Origin: Ruminococcus sp. | Lineage (GTDB): Bacteria > Bacillota > Clostridia > Oscillospirales > Ruminococcaceae | Length of the DNA: 49,209 nucleotides | Direction of reading: 5' to 3' | NCBI GenBank assembly: GCA_017450925.1 | Contig: JAFSSS010000044.1 | Location: 1 to 49,209, forward strand | In this document: one piece after another, positions 32,066-41,100 of the stretch | Numbering within the stretch: position 1 is the stretch's first letter | How the letters are laid out: each line of letters opens with the position of its first letter | Made by a program: the position numbers and the translations under genes | The notes under the pieces: generated by a model | Told to the model about the DNA's origin: nothing | Database searches by the model: none | The model's input: the letters and a program-made list of their open reading frames with translations, nothing else

Positions 32066-33694
32066 TCACAATTTTGCTATATCAAGCTCCTGCATCATGG
32101 CGGGTCTTTTCGCATAGACCTCCCGCCATTCTTTAACAACCTCTGCCACGACTTCTTTTCCGCCCTTCCATTTTGACATCTTTTTCAGTCTCGCTGCCCA
32201 CTCTGCATAGGTTTTTCTGTCTGCTGTATTTCTTGCGGCGCTTCTGAGCCATGCGGCATATTTTTCTAAAATAAAAGCGGGATAATGCTCCGATAAAATG
32301 CTTTCATAATTCCGTAAAGTGTAAATATTGCAGTGCGCTTTGATGTAGTCACGCAGGCGGTCGAACAGCTTTTCTTCCTTGTAGAATTCGGGCAGATCGT
32401 GAGGGTCTGCCTCCGCAAACAGCTTTTCGCGGGTCTCCGCCCAGTCATCGGGGTGAAGGCTCCGAAGCTCCCTAAGCTCTTCGATACCGCTGAACCTCAC
32501 CGCAAGCTCCCACAATTCATCGTGGTACCCCTTGTCATCGCCGATCAGCTTGTACAGCACTTTCAGCTTTAAATGACAGTCACGCACGAGCCCTCTTTTA
32601 TCACGGTCAAGCTCCAACGAGTCCTTCAATATCCCGATCGCCCTGTCGTAGTTTTTCTGCTCGATAAGGCTGTCTGTCATGCGCTCACGGATATCCGAAA
32701 ACTCATAATACTTTTTGCAGAACTCTGAAATTTCATCCTCGGAAAATTCAAGCTGCTCCATCATATCGAGCCTTTTCATCAGCCAGCTGCTGATATAGTA
32801 TTCGCTCCTGTCTTTGGCTGAAAGGAGCTGCGTCAGCCTGTCATCAATGAATTCCAGCTTTCGGCTGAGATGCTCCGGCTCGTCAAAATCATCGAAGACC
32901 GCCGCCTCGATAAACTCCTCCATATAGTCGATGACCGAGCCGTCAAGGTGCGACAGGAACAATTCAAGCATCTGCTGTTTTTGGGCGCTGTCAGACTTAT
33001 TTATCATAGTTTCCCATTCAGCCAGCACATCATTTCCGAAGCCGCCCAAATGACCGTCAGAATCGTCCATATCGGCATTTGAGACCTCCCTGAAAAGGTA
33101 CAAACTCAGCTTGAAAGCATCAATAAGATGAGTGTCCGCCAGCGGCACTATCTCATCATACAGCACCTTTTCCATCTCACGAATAAACCTGCCGGCATCG
33201 CGGTATTCTATAAAACCGTCCCGACCCCCATGTTCCCGAATAATGCGGTCAATATGATTTTGGTAAAGCTTCGCGTCTATGCTGTCGCCGGGGCTTGTCA
33301 TAAGCGTGCGGAATTTCAGCAGAAGTGCCTTGTCCTCCTTCAGCACGCCCAGCAGAAAATCCCTTACAGTCTGCTCGTCGGCACCAGCTACCAGCTCTTC
33401 GAGAGAGGGCTGCTTTTTATCTGGTTTTTTTGGAGCCTTTGCGGCGGCATTATAAGCATAAAGCACAGCCGCCATATGCTTGCAGTCCCAGCCGTCCTCC
33501 GCATAAGGGCAGGTGCATTCCATATCAGCGACCTCCCCTGCCGCAAGTGTGATGTGCACCTCGTAATCCTCAGTACCCTCAACAACAGTGTTGATCTCGC
33601 TATCGGTGATCTCAAGCTCGCTGACATAGCCGCTCTTGAAATAATCTCTGCCACGGTCGAGTATTTTCTTTTCAAATAATTCTTTCCAGTCCAT
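32066..33694 (-). CDS. SWIM zinc-finger protein
   Basis: 542-aa cytosolic protein. A SWIM zinc finger sits near residues 55-80 (CTCPYAEDGWDCKHMAAVLYA), giving C-x-C-x(n)-C-x-H. The rest is long, helical and acidic, with repeats resembling TPR-type helices (for example YDRAIGILKDSLELDRDKRG). SWIM domains bind DNA or proteins and are often found with helicases of the SNF2 class; none is adjacent. AGAAGGA precedes the ATG at 33694. The function is unknown; members occur as single genes in many gut Firmicutes. Confidence 0.88.
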   Translation of the reverse strand: MDWKELFEKKILDRGRDYFKSGYVSELEITDSEINTVVEGTEDYEVHITLAAGEVADMECTCPYAEDGWDCKHMAAVLYAYNAAAKAPKKPDKKQPSLEELVAGADEQTVRDFLLGVLKEDKALLLKFRTLMTSPGDSIDAKLYQNHIDRIIREHGGRDGFIEYRDAGRFIREMEKVLYDEIVPLADTHLIDAFKLSLYLFREVSNADMDDSDGHLGGFGNDVLAEWETMINKSDSAQKQQMLELFLSHLDGSVIDYMEEFIEAAVFDDFDEPEHLSRKLEFIDDRLTQLLSAKDRSEYYISSWLMKRLDMMEQLEFSEDEISEFCKKYYEFSDIRERMTDSLIEQKNYDRAIGILKDSLELDRDKRGLVRDCHLKLKVLYKLIGDDKGYHDELWELAVRFSGIEELRELRSLHPDDWAETREKLFAEADPHDLPEFYKEEKLFDRLRDYIKAHCNIYTLRNYESILSEHYPAFILEKYAAWLRSAARNTADRKTYAEWAARLKKMSKWKGGKEVVAEVVKEWREVYAKRPAMMQELDIAKL

Positions 33695-33730
33695 TGCGGT
33701 CAATCCTTCTATTAAAATGGGTATAGGATA

Positions 33731-33759
33731 ATAATGCCATATTTTTTATACTTTGTCAA
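33731..33759 (-). promoter_or_regulatory. Probable promoter of the SWIM gene
   Basis: Minus-strand TTGACA (33754-33759), 17-base spacer, CATTAT (33731-33736). The remaining gap to the IS at 33,878 is AT-rich with no gene. Confidence 0.6.
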
Positions 33760-33877
33760 GTGATATCGGGGCGCTTTTTTGTACAGAAAAAATGTGCTAC
33801 TTTCATCATTGAGACAATAACATAAGCAAATGCTGTTCAACTTTTTCATTTACCCCTTGCCTTTCACGGATTTTTAG

Positions 33878-34984
33878 GGCAATACCGCACAATGCACACT
33901 AAAAACGAGATATATCCCTAAAGAGATATATCCCACCTGTTTCAGTTCCGCAGGGCACACTTTATCAAGCCAGCAAGTTTTTCTTGTCAGCCAGATAAAG
34001 ATTCGCCAGTGCGAATGTGATATTGAATTTGGCCTGCTGTTTTCGCAAGCCGCGATAGCGCGTTCGCCGCAATCGGAACAGCCGCTTCACGACTCTGAAT
34101 ACGTGCTCGACCTTCGAGCGAACAGTTGATTTTGCGAACTCTTCGATCTCAAATACCAGCCGGTCATTAGGCTCCAGCTTTTTCTTCGCTCCTCTGCGAC
34201 GGTTAATGTGATATTCTCTGCCCTCTTTTTTCTTCTCTTCTGAAATATGTTCTTCTGCATTCAGATAACCCGAATCCCCGTAAAGCTCATCTTCATCGCC
34301 ATCGATCACGTCATCGACAGCTTCAGTATCGTGTACATTTGCTCCTATCGCCTTGACGTGGTGAACAAGACCGGTGTCCTTATCAACACCGATATGCGCC
34401 TTGTAGCCGAAATGCCACTGGTTGCCTTTCTTGACAGAATGCGCTTCGGGGTCACGCTTCTTATCAGCATTTTTCGTAGAGGAGGGCGCAGTGATGAGGG
34501 TCGAATCGACTATAGTGCCCTTTTTGAGTATGAGGTTATGTTTGTTTAAAATCGACAGCACCTGAGCAAATATCTGCTCATCGATGCCGTTCTTGATCAG
34601 CAGATTTCTGAATCGGCCGATAGTATCGCCGTTGGGAACATAATCGGGAGATGATACGCCGCAGAAATCAGAGAAAGCGCGGCTGTCAAGTATCTCGTAC
34701 ATAACAGCCATATCTGCGAGGTCATAGAAAGACTGGAGAATATGGATCCTGAGCATCAGCTCGATTGGATACGGTTCCTGTCCGACTTTCCCTTCATAAT
34801 AAATCGGAGATATTATAGAAACCCAGTCTTGCCAAGGTATAAGAGAATCCATTTTCTCAAGGAACTGTTTTTTGTTGGTCTTTGCACTCTGGAACGAATC
34901 TCCGAAGATCGTGGTTTGAAGTTTACTTTTCATAGTTCTATTATATCATATTTTTGACTTTGGCGCAAGTTGTGCGGTGTTGCC
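33878..34984 (-). mobile_element. Complete IS5-family insertion sequence, 1107 bp
   Basis: The left end reads GGCAATACCGCACAATG and the right end, on the other strand, GGCAACACCGCACAACT: inverted repeats matching at 14 of 17 positions. The target TTAG is duplicated on both sides (33874-33877 and 34985-34988), the 4-bp Y-T-A-R type typical of IS5-family elements. Its transposase has an internal promoter on the minus strand: TTGCGC (34963-34968), 17 bases, TATAAT (34940-34945). Everything needed for movement seems present, so the element may be active. Confidence 0.93.
33965..34933 (-). CDS. IS5-family DDE transposase
   Basis: 322 aa. An N-terminal helical domain (DWVSIISPIYYEGKVGQEPYP) recognises the ends. 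The catalytic residues are Asp143 in GTIVDSTLI, Asp220 in YGDSGYLNAEE and Glu276 in RSKVEHVFRVVKRLF, the last being the Y/K-E signature region of IS4/IS5-like enzymes. The frame is intact, with normal length for the family. The ATG at 34933 has a weak binding site, which is usual for transposases. It cuts and pastes its own element through the 17-bp terminal repeats. Confidence 0.95.
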   Translation of the reverse strand: MKSKLQTTIFGDSFQSAKTNKKQFLEKMDSLIPWQDWVSIISPIYYEGKVGQEPYPIELMLRIHILQSFYDLADMAVMYEILDSRAFSDFCGVSSPDYVPNGDTIGRFRNLLIKNGIDEQIFAQVLSILNKHNLILKKGTIVDSTLITAPSSTKNADKKRDPEAHSVKKGNQWHFGYKAHIGVDKDTGLVHHVKAIGANVHDTEAVDDVIDGDEDELYGDSGYLNAEEHISEEKKKEGREYHINRRRGAKKKLEPNDRLVFEIEEFAKSTVRSKVEHVFRVVKRLFRLRRTRYRGLRKQQAKFNITFALANLYLADKKNLLA

Positions 34985-34996
34985 TTAGTGTATAAT
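34970..34996 (+). promoter_or_regulatory. Promoter split by the IS, possibly rebuilt from the IS end
   Basis: If the IS and one TTAG copy are removed, TTGCCT (33857-33862) lies 17 bases from TATAAT (34991-34996), a normal promoter for the gene at 35044. The IS now separates them. The nearest new -35 is TTGTGC (34970-34975) in the IS terminal repeat, with a poor 15-base spacer. Confidence 0.55.
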
Positions 34997-35043
34997 AGAA
35001 ATGAAGAATCATATAGTGACCTTTCATCACGGAGGTGATCTTG

Positions 35044-36642
35044 ATGGGAACATATCTAAATCCGGGAAACAACAGCTTCAAAAGAATAATCAGATCCGAC
35101 TATGTTGACAAGACCGGTCTTATCTCGCTCATCAACGAGCGTGTCGATACGGAAGACAGCCTTATTTGCGTCAGCCGTCCACGCCGTTTTGGAAAATCTT
35201 ATGCGGCACGAATGCTGTGCGCTTATTATGACTGCACCTGCGATTCCCATGAGTTGTTTGATAAATACACCATCGCAAAATCCGAAAGCTATGAGGAGCA
35301 TATCAACAAATATAATGTTATATACCTCGACGTGGCTTAATTCCTGTCTGAACTGAAACGCCAGAATCACAGCATAAAAGTTGTCGCTAACGATATTGCC
35401 CAGACGATACGTTATGAAATTGTCACCGACAGACCCGAGCTTGTGAATATCACAAGGGTGTCGGAGTGCCTTAGAAAATATGTTGAACTGACTGGAAAGA
35501 AATTTATCTTTATAATAGATGAATGGGACGTTGTGATACGTGAAGCGAAGAATGACAACACCACGCAGACAGCATACCTTAATTTACTGCGGGAATGGTT
35601 CAAAAACGGCAATTTCACCGTTGATGTTGTGACAGCTGCCTACATGACCGGAATACTGCCGATCAAAAAAGACGACTCGCAGTCTGCGATATCCGACTTT
35701 AAGGAATATCCGATATTGAACCCCCGTATGTTTGCAGAATACACAGGCTTTACCGATGCCGAGGTCCGTTCCCTTTGTGAGCAAAAAGGCATGGACTACA
35801 GCGAGGCTAAAAGATGGTATGACGGCTATTCCTTCAATAACGGACAGTCCATCTACAATCCGTTTTCGGTCATGATGTCTATTAAAAATGGAGAATTTGG
35901 CTCCTACTGGAAGCAGACCTCTGCCGCCGAAAATCTTATCACTTATATCAACTTTGAGCTTAACAATACTAACAGTGATCTGCAGACGAAAATCTTAAAG
36001 CTGATAGCTGGCGAGCATTTGGAGGTCGATGTCAGCGAGTTTAAAAATGATTTTTACTCATTTGATTCAGATGATGAGGTATTGACCTTGCTGATACATC
36101 TTGGATATCTTGCCTATGATAATACAACAAAACGTGCTCGCATTCCTAAAGAAGAGGTAAGGTTAGAATTCAACAAGCTGCTAAAAAACAAAAAGCACAC
36201 TAAATTCACCGATCTGATAATCAATTCCGAGAAGCTTCTCGCCGACACCCTTGCCGGAGACGGTGAAGCTGTTGCAGAAGCCATAAGAAAGATAAGAGAG
36301 ACAAACTACGCTCCGACTCATTATAACAATGAGCAATCGCTGAGATATACTATCAAGTTTGCGTATATCGTATGCATCGACAGCTATATGAAGGTAGAGG
36401 AGCTTCCCAGCGGCAAGGGCTATGCAGATGTGGTGTATATCCCGAAAAGCAGCACGGCACTTCCTGCATTGGTGATCGAGCTGAAATGGGAGGAGACTGC
36501 TGAGGCTGTGATAGATCAGATAAAGTCCAAGCGTTACCACTCGGTGCTTGAGGACTACTTTGGCGAGATCGTTCTGGTTGGTATCAATTACAACAGCAAG
36601 ACCAACGAGCATTCCTGCACTATTGAGAAGATCACAAAATAA
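35044..36642 (+). pseudogene. AAA-ATPase-like / PD-(D/E)XK protein with one in-frame TAA
   Basis: A 533-codon frame of the AAA-ATPase-like (DUF1703-type) family. Residues 1-98 have YVDKTGLISLINERVD and a P-loop-like SRPRRFGKSYAARML. TAA at 35338-35340 interrupts after IYLDVA, and the same frame goes on with FLSELKRQNHS. The middle has FIIDEWDVVIREAK (Walker B-like) and RWYDGYSFNNGQSIYNPFSV. The C-terminal PD-(D/E)XK part is GYADVVYIPKSSTALPALVIELKW. GGAGGTG precedes the ATG. With its promoter also split by the IS, the gene is most likely dead. These proteins are common accessory genes of gut bacteria, probably nucleases of unknown target. Confidence 0.88.
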
Positions 36643-36657
36643 TGGCATAGAAAAGGA

Positions 36658-36682
36658 GGGCGATCACGGTGTGGGATCGCCC
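36658..36682. terminator. Terminator-like hairpin between converging units
   Basis: GGGCGATC (36658-36665) and GATCGCCC (36675-36682) with a 9-base loop, followed by TTAAT. It lies between the plus-strand ATPase remnant and the minus-strand Wadjet operon. Confidence 0.7.
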
Positions 36683-36689
36683 TTAATCA

Positions 36690-36764
36690 TTATTCGTTTT
36701 TTATTTTGTGGTCGTATTTGAAATGGTAGTCGTTGTTTGCGAGTTTTAGGTAGATATTTCTCAT
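36690..36764 (-). CDS. 24-aa micro-ORF downstream of jetD
   Basis: MRNIYLKLANNDYHFKYDHK and four more residues. AAAGGAG lies 7 bases before the ATG, a better binding site than many in the window. The ATG overlaps the TAA of the fossil frame before it (TAATG). It could be a real micro-protein or the surviving start of a lost gene. It is basic, without a membrane segment. Confidence 0.35.
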   Translation of the reverse strand: MRNIYLKLANNDYHFKYDHKIKNE

Positions 36765-36928
36765 TAAAATGCTCCTTTCATCTGTTTCAACATTCCGCTA
36801 AGCATCTTTCCAAACTTGTCGGAATTTCCGACAGGTTCGTGCTCCTCAGCTTCAATATTAAAAACAAATATTCCAAGACAGGCATATCCGTCTCCTATTA
36901 GAGTGAGGAAATATCCTCTTCCATTTCG
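36764..36928 (-). pseudogene. Fossil reading frame overlapping the 3' end of jetD
   Basis: A 54-codon open frame with protein-like content (GDGYACLGIFVFNIEAEEHE, then NSDKFGKMLSGMLKQM) but no start codon until near its end. It overlaps jetD in another frame and ends in TAATG with the micro-ORF. It is probably the 3' part of a gene replaced by the Wadjet operon. Confidence 0.35.
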
Positions 36929-38178
36929 CTAATTAACAGTTCCTGATACCCCGCTTTTCCTTCGTTTCTTATTATCTCGCCCAGTATTCTCAGTTGTTCA
37001 TCATTCAGCTTATCGAGCTTTTTCATGCGGCTTTCGGAAATCGGTTCTGTCTTATCTATTATCAGATAATCATCAATTCTCATTCTCCAGATATGTATAT
37101 ATCCTTTATACCTTGATATTAGCTTGTCCGCTATCTGCAGGCCTTCCGGGTCGAAATCACCTGCGTAGTAAATGCTGCATCCACTTTTTACGAGCATATC
37201 AAGCAGCTTTATCATACACATTTTTAACTGTCCCGATGTACATATCATAGCATAACCTTTTTGCTTTACAACAGGCACGAGCGCCATGAACACAGCGGGG
37301 TTTTCAACCGCAAACACCGTTTTCTTATCGCAATCTGCACTGTTTATATTTGTGAGATTAGCCGACGAAAGCATTGCTATTTCACCGTTATCTGCAAAGG
37401 CCTTGAACGCATGATGTTCCACTCCGTTGTCATTATAAAGCCTTACACCTAACATCGCACAGGCACTCGTGATACTGTCGGGCTCTATGCCGAAATAGTA
37501 ATATATCTCCTTTATCTCTTCGGAGCTGTTCCCGGTCTTTTCTGATAAAAATCCAAATGCACTGATAAGCAGCTTTCCCGCTGTTTCCTTTTGATCGAAA
37601 TAATGAGAATTGCCCGTGATCTCGGCACTAAGCACAGGCAGACCGATAGGCTCAAAGTCACTTGTATATCTTGAATCGATCGCATTACACACGCTGCAGA
37701 TCAGCTTCTCTGCCTCATCGGGCGCATCACTATACTGTGCCATTACAGTTTTATAACCATATGATCTTGATGAAAACATCTCACCAAGCCATTTGCTGCA
37801 AGGCTTTCTATTGTATAATGTCAAAACGCCGTTTTCAAAAACTTTTTTCTGCTCAGATTTTTCAGCTGCATGCTCTGCATTGGTCTGCATTGTTATGCCA
37901 TAGTAGCTTTCAAGAACATCTTTTAGTGATACATTGCCGAAATTGCTCAGACCTTTTTCAAATGCTTTTACTGAAAAAGACAATTCAGGCGGTTCATAGC
38001 CTACCTTCGGACAGATTATCTCAGCAGCCGCATCACATTCTTCACGGGTCGCATTATTTATTGATACTTTTCCGCGGCTTTCACCATATGAAGAGAACTT
38101 GCTCTTTAGCTGTTCCATTATCCTGATATAGCGCTTGTCACGTTTTAGTATTTCTGCAATGCTTTTAGCATCATGCAT
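36898..38178 (-). CDS. jetD: Wadjet protein JetD (TOPRIM nuclease)
   Basis: 426 aa. The N-terminal part (residues 1-110) looks like DUF3323. The C-terminal part is a DUF2399-type TOPRIM domain related to the DNA-cleaving subunit of topoisomerase VI. Metal-site residues are visible: Glu in FAVENPAVF and the D-x-D pair in YYAGDFDPEGLQIADKL. In Wadjet systems JetD is the nuclease that cuts circular DNA after the SMC complex has extruded it. AAGGTGAT precedes the ATG, 9 bases after the jetC stop. It is the last gene of the operon. No truncation is seen. Confidence 0.88.
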   Translation of the reverse strand: MHDAKSIAEILKRDKRYIRIMEQLKSKFSSYGESRGKVSINNATREECDAAAEIICPKVGYEPPELSFSVKAFEKGLSNFGNVSLKDVLESYYGITMQTNAEHAAEKSEQKKVFENGVLTLYNRKPCSKWLGEMFSSRSYGYKTVMAQYSDAPDEAEKLICSVCNAIDSRYTSDFEPIGLPVLSAEITGNSHYFDQKETAGKLLISAFGFLSEKTGNSSEEIKEIYYYFGIEPDSITSACAMLGVRLYNDNGVEHHAFKAFADNGEIAMLSSANLTNINSADCDKKTVFAVENPAVFMALVPVVKQKGYAMICTSGQLKMCMIKLLDMLVKSGCSIYYAGDFDPEGLQIADKLISRYKGYIHIWRMRIDDYLIIDKTEPISESRMKKLDKLNDEQLRILGEIIRNEGKAGYQELLISEMEEDISSL

Positions 38179-38187
38179 GGTATCACC

Positions 38188-41100
38188 TTATTCTACTAAT
38201 TCTTTGACCTTTCCGTCCCATTCGTATCTGATGACTGTTATAAAGTCGGAGTCCTTTTCGTGTCTGAGTTCGGCAATGTTCAATTTGGGCACCGTCTTAA
38301 AGCAGCCCCACAGCGACTGGGAATTGATGATATATCCAAAGCCAAGCTTTTCGAGCAGGTCAAACATCTCGCTGATATTGCTGTCATCAACTCCGGCAAA
38401 AGCTTCGTCAAGCGCCAATATCATCGGTGCTCCCTCACCGGTCTTTTGGTACTGTGCGGCGACTGCTGCAAAAAGCGGTATGTATACAGACATTGCCCGC
38501 TCGCCTCCGCTAAAGCTGCTGAATCTGCTGTTGGTTAGCTCTCTGAAGCTGTCACTGCCCGACTCCTTGAAATTCAGCTTGAACTCAAACCAGTTCCTGT
38601 AGTCAAGTACCCTTCGGATAAGTTCGGAAAAGCTTATATCCTCGCCCTTCTCTTCAAGGACTCTTTTCTCATGCTCTATCTTGCTTCTGAAATGATCTGT
38701 CAGCTTTTCTATATCGTCAGACCTTATCATATCTCTATTCATTCGCAGCAGCTTATTGAGCTGTTCATAAGGCAGTTCATTTTCTCCGAGGTCCTTCTTA
38801 GCAGTCCAGCTGAGCGAAAACGACTGCCCCTGCGAGGTTTCTATGCCCTTCATCAGAGAAGACATTGTTTCTATCCAACGCCTGCTGTCATCAACTTTTA
38901 CTATCAGCTTTCTGCTAAGGATACCAAGCAGGATATCCTTAAACATCTTTTGCTCCTCTTCTTTCATAAGGAGCTCATCTTCTTCGATAACTGTTTTGAT
39001 ACGTTCTGTAAACTCGGCCGGCGTTATCCTGCTGCCGTTCTGCCAGAGGAGAGTTATTTTTTTCCTTGCTCGGATAGTGTCACTGTCTTCGTTCTCAAAC
39101 ATAGTTTCAGACATAAGCCTGTAATCTGCTGTTGAATCGGTATTGTGTCCCTGAAAAGCCTTTTCAAGCCTATCCTGAATGACAGATATCTCCCTCTTGT
39201 CATCACCTGCGATGATCTCGGTTTTTGACATTTCTGCGCACTGCTTTAGCGTTTTTTCGTCTGCCTTGATAACAAACCCAAGGTCAAGCTCTTCCTTGAA
39301 TATGGCTGCCAGTTTGTTTTCTTGCTCTATCAGATCAGTAAGTTCTTTGGTTATATCCTCAAGATAGGCACTTGCATACTGCTTTTCCAACTCAGCTTTT
39401 GAAATAGTTTTTTTATGATCATTGATCTTTCCGCTAGAGCTTTCGATCAATTCGATCAGTTCATCAGCTCTTCTGGCAATATCAATATTTTCCGGGCTTT
39501 CCAGAAATTCCGTACAAAGCCGTATTATCTCTTCATATTCATGAACAGCTCTTTCAAGCTTCTTTATATCAGCATCTATCTCGTCGATATCGCTATCCAG
39601 ATCATCAATAGAATCATCTATCTGACTGAGCAGCTGATTTTCAAAATTGAGGCTTTTATTCAGATCAATAATACTGCATACAACTGCCTCAAAATTGCTG
39701 AGATCTGATAAAGCGTCCGCAAACACCTGACGCTTTTTATCATACTGAGGATACCTGCTGCATATCTCATCGACCTTTTGAGATGCATTGAGCCACAGCT
39801 GTTTTGCCAAAGACAGTTTTTCTTCTGCTCTTTTATAAATACTGTCAGCATTTTTCAGTTCCAGCCTTGCTGTGTTAAGAAGGTCCAACGATGCATTTAT
39901 GTTTTCCGTTGAAGGCCGTGCAGCATATTCTTTATTTAACTCGCTTATCCTGCTGTCTATCTCAGACTTTTTCCTCAAAGCATCATCATAGGCTTCTTTT
40001 GCGGCTTCCTGTTGCTCTCTGAGCATTGCTATCTGTCTTTCACGGTAAAGTCTCCTGTTTTCAGCACCTATATAGCTTACCTGCCGACCGTTTGCATAAC
40101 CTGCCGTTATGCCATATTCATAGTACCCGTCAGACTCAATCTTAACTATACCGTGAAATTTTGACAGTATAGCTCTGACCTCGTCTTTAAACTCGCAGTC
40201 TTCCGATATCTCAAAGTATGGTGAATCAATATCACCTGCCTTATTATCGAGAACGAACCAGCTGTCATCATAGTCCTTTATGATCTCCTTGGCAGCAGAG
40301 ATATCCTTTTGCTTGATAATAAGGGCATCAAGCAGTCCTGTATCTGTTAATGCAGCCTCAAGTTTTATCCGCATTTCTTCCGAAACAGCTGGTGCAAAAT
40401 CTATACATTCATACAGTGCCTTGAATGCTATACCGCTTTCGGATAACGCCTTTCTTGCAGCTTCTTTAAATTCATTCCTAGGAGGAGCCGGCTCATCTGC
40501 TGATAATAACTCCTCCAGCTGCTTCGCCGTATCATCTAACGCCGCTTTTCGTTCATTGCATTCCGCCTTAGCTTTATTTAACAATTTGCTCAGATCATTT
40601 TTCAAATATCCATAATGTGCAAACATAGCTTCATGATAGCTGCTGCCGCCTTGAGCCTCATATTTTGAAATAATGTCAGTGAGCTTATCCCTGAAAGCTT
40701 CGTTGATGGTAAACTCCGCATTTTCCTTTGCCGCTCTGTATATCGCTTCTATGATGATATCCTTTTGCTCATTCAGCTGTTCCTCGGCGGCGCCTGCTTC
40801 TGCTTTCTTGTCTGCACGGACTTTAGCAGCTTCGGAAAGCTCTTTTTCAGATTCATCATATTTTTCTCTGGCCTTGCTCTGTTCGTCAAACTTATCCATT
40901 ACCGCCCTAAGCTCATTTAAAAAACGCTGACACTCTTTTCGGTAGCTGTCAGCTTCCAATGCTTTTCCGTCTTTTAGTTCTCTGTAAAAATAGTCATAAA
41001 AAGGATAGCCCGAATCGCTGTATTCAGCTGCTTCTTTCAAGCCTTTGTCTATATCATATTTGATACCATCTATTTTTGAAATACGCTCTTTTTTGTCAAT

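Noticed and set aside
29978-35340. Stop-codon reassignment (TAG or TAA read as Gln)
   Set aside because: Many intact genes end in TAA, TGA or TAG in expected places (jetA ends in TAG, jetC in TAA, the mannosidase in TGA), so two isolated stops are better explained as mutations.
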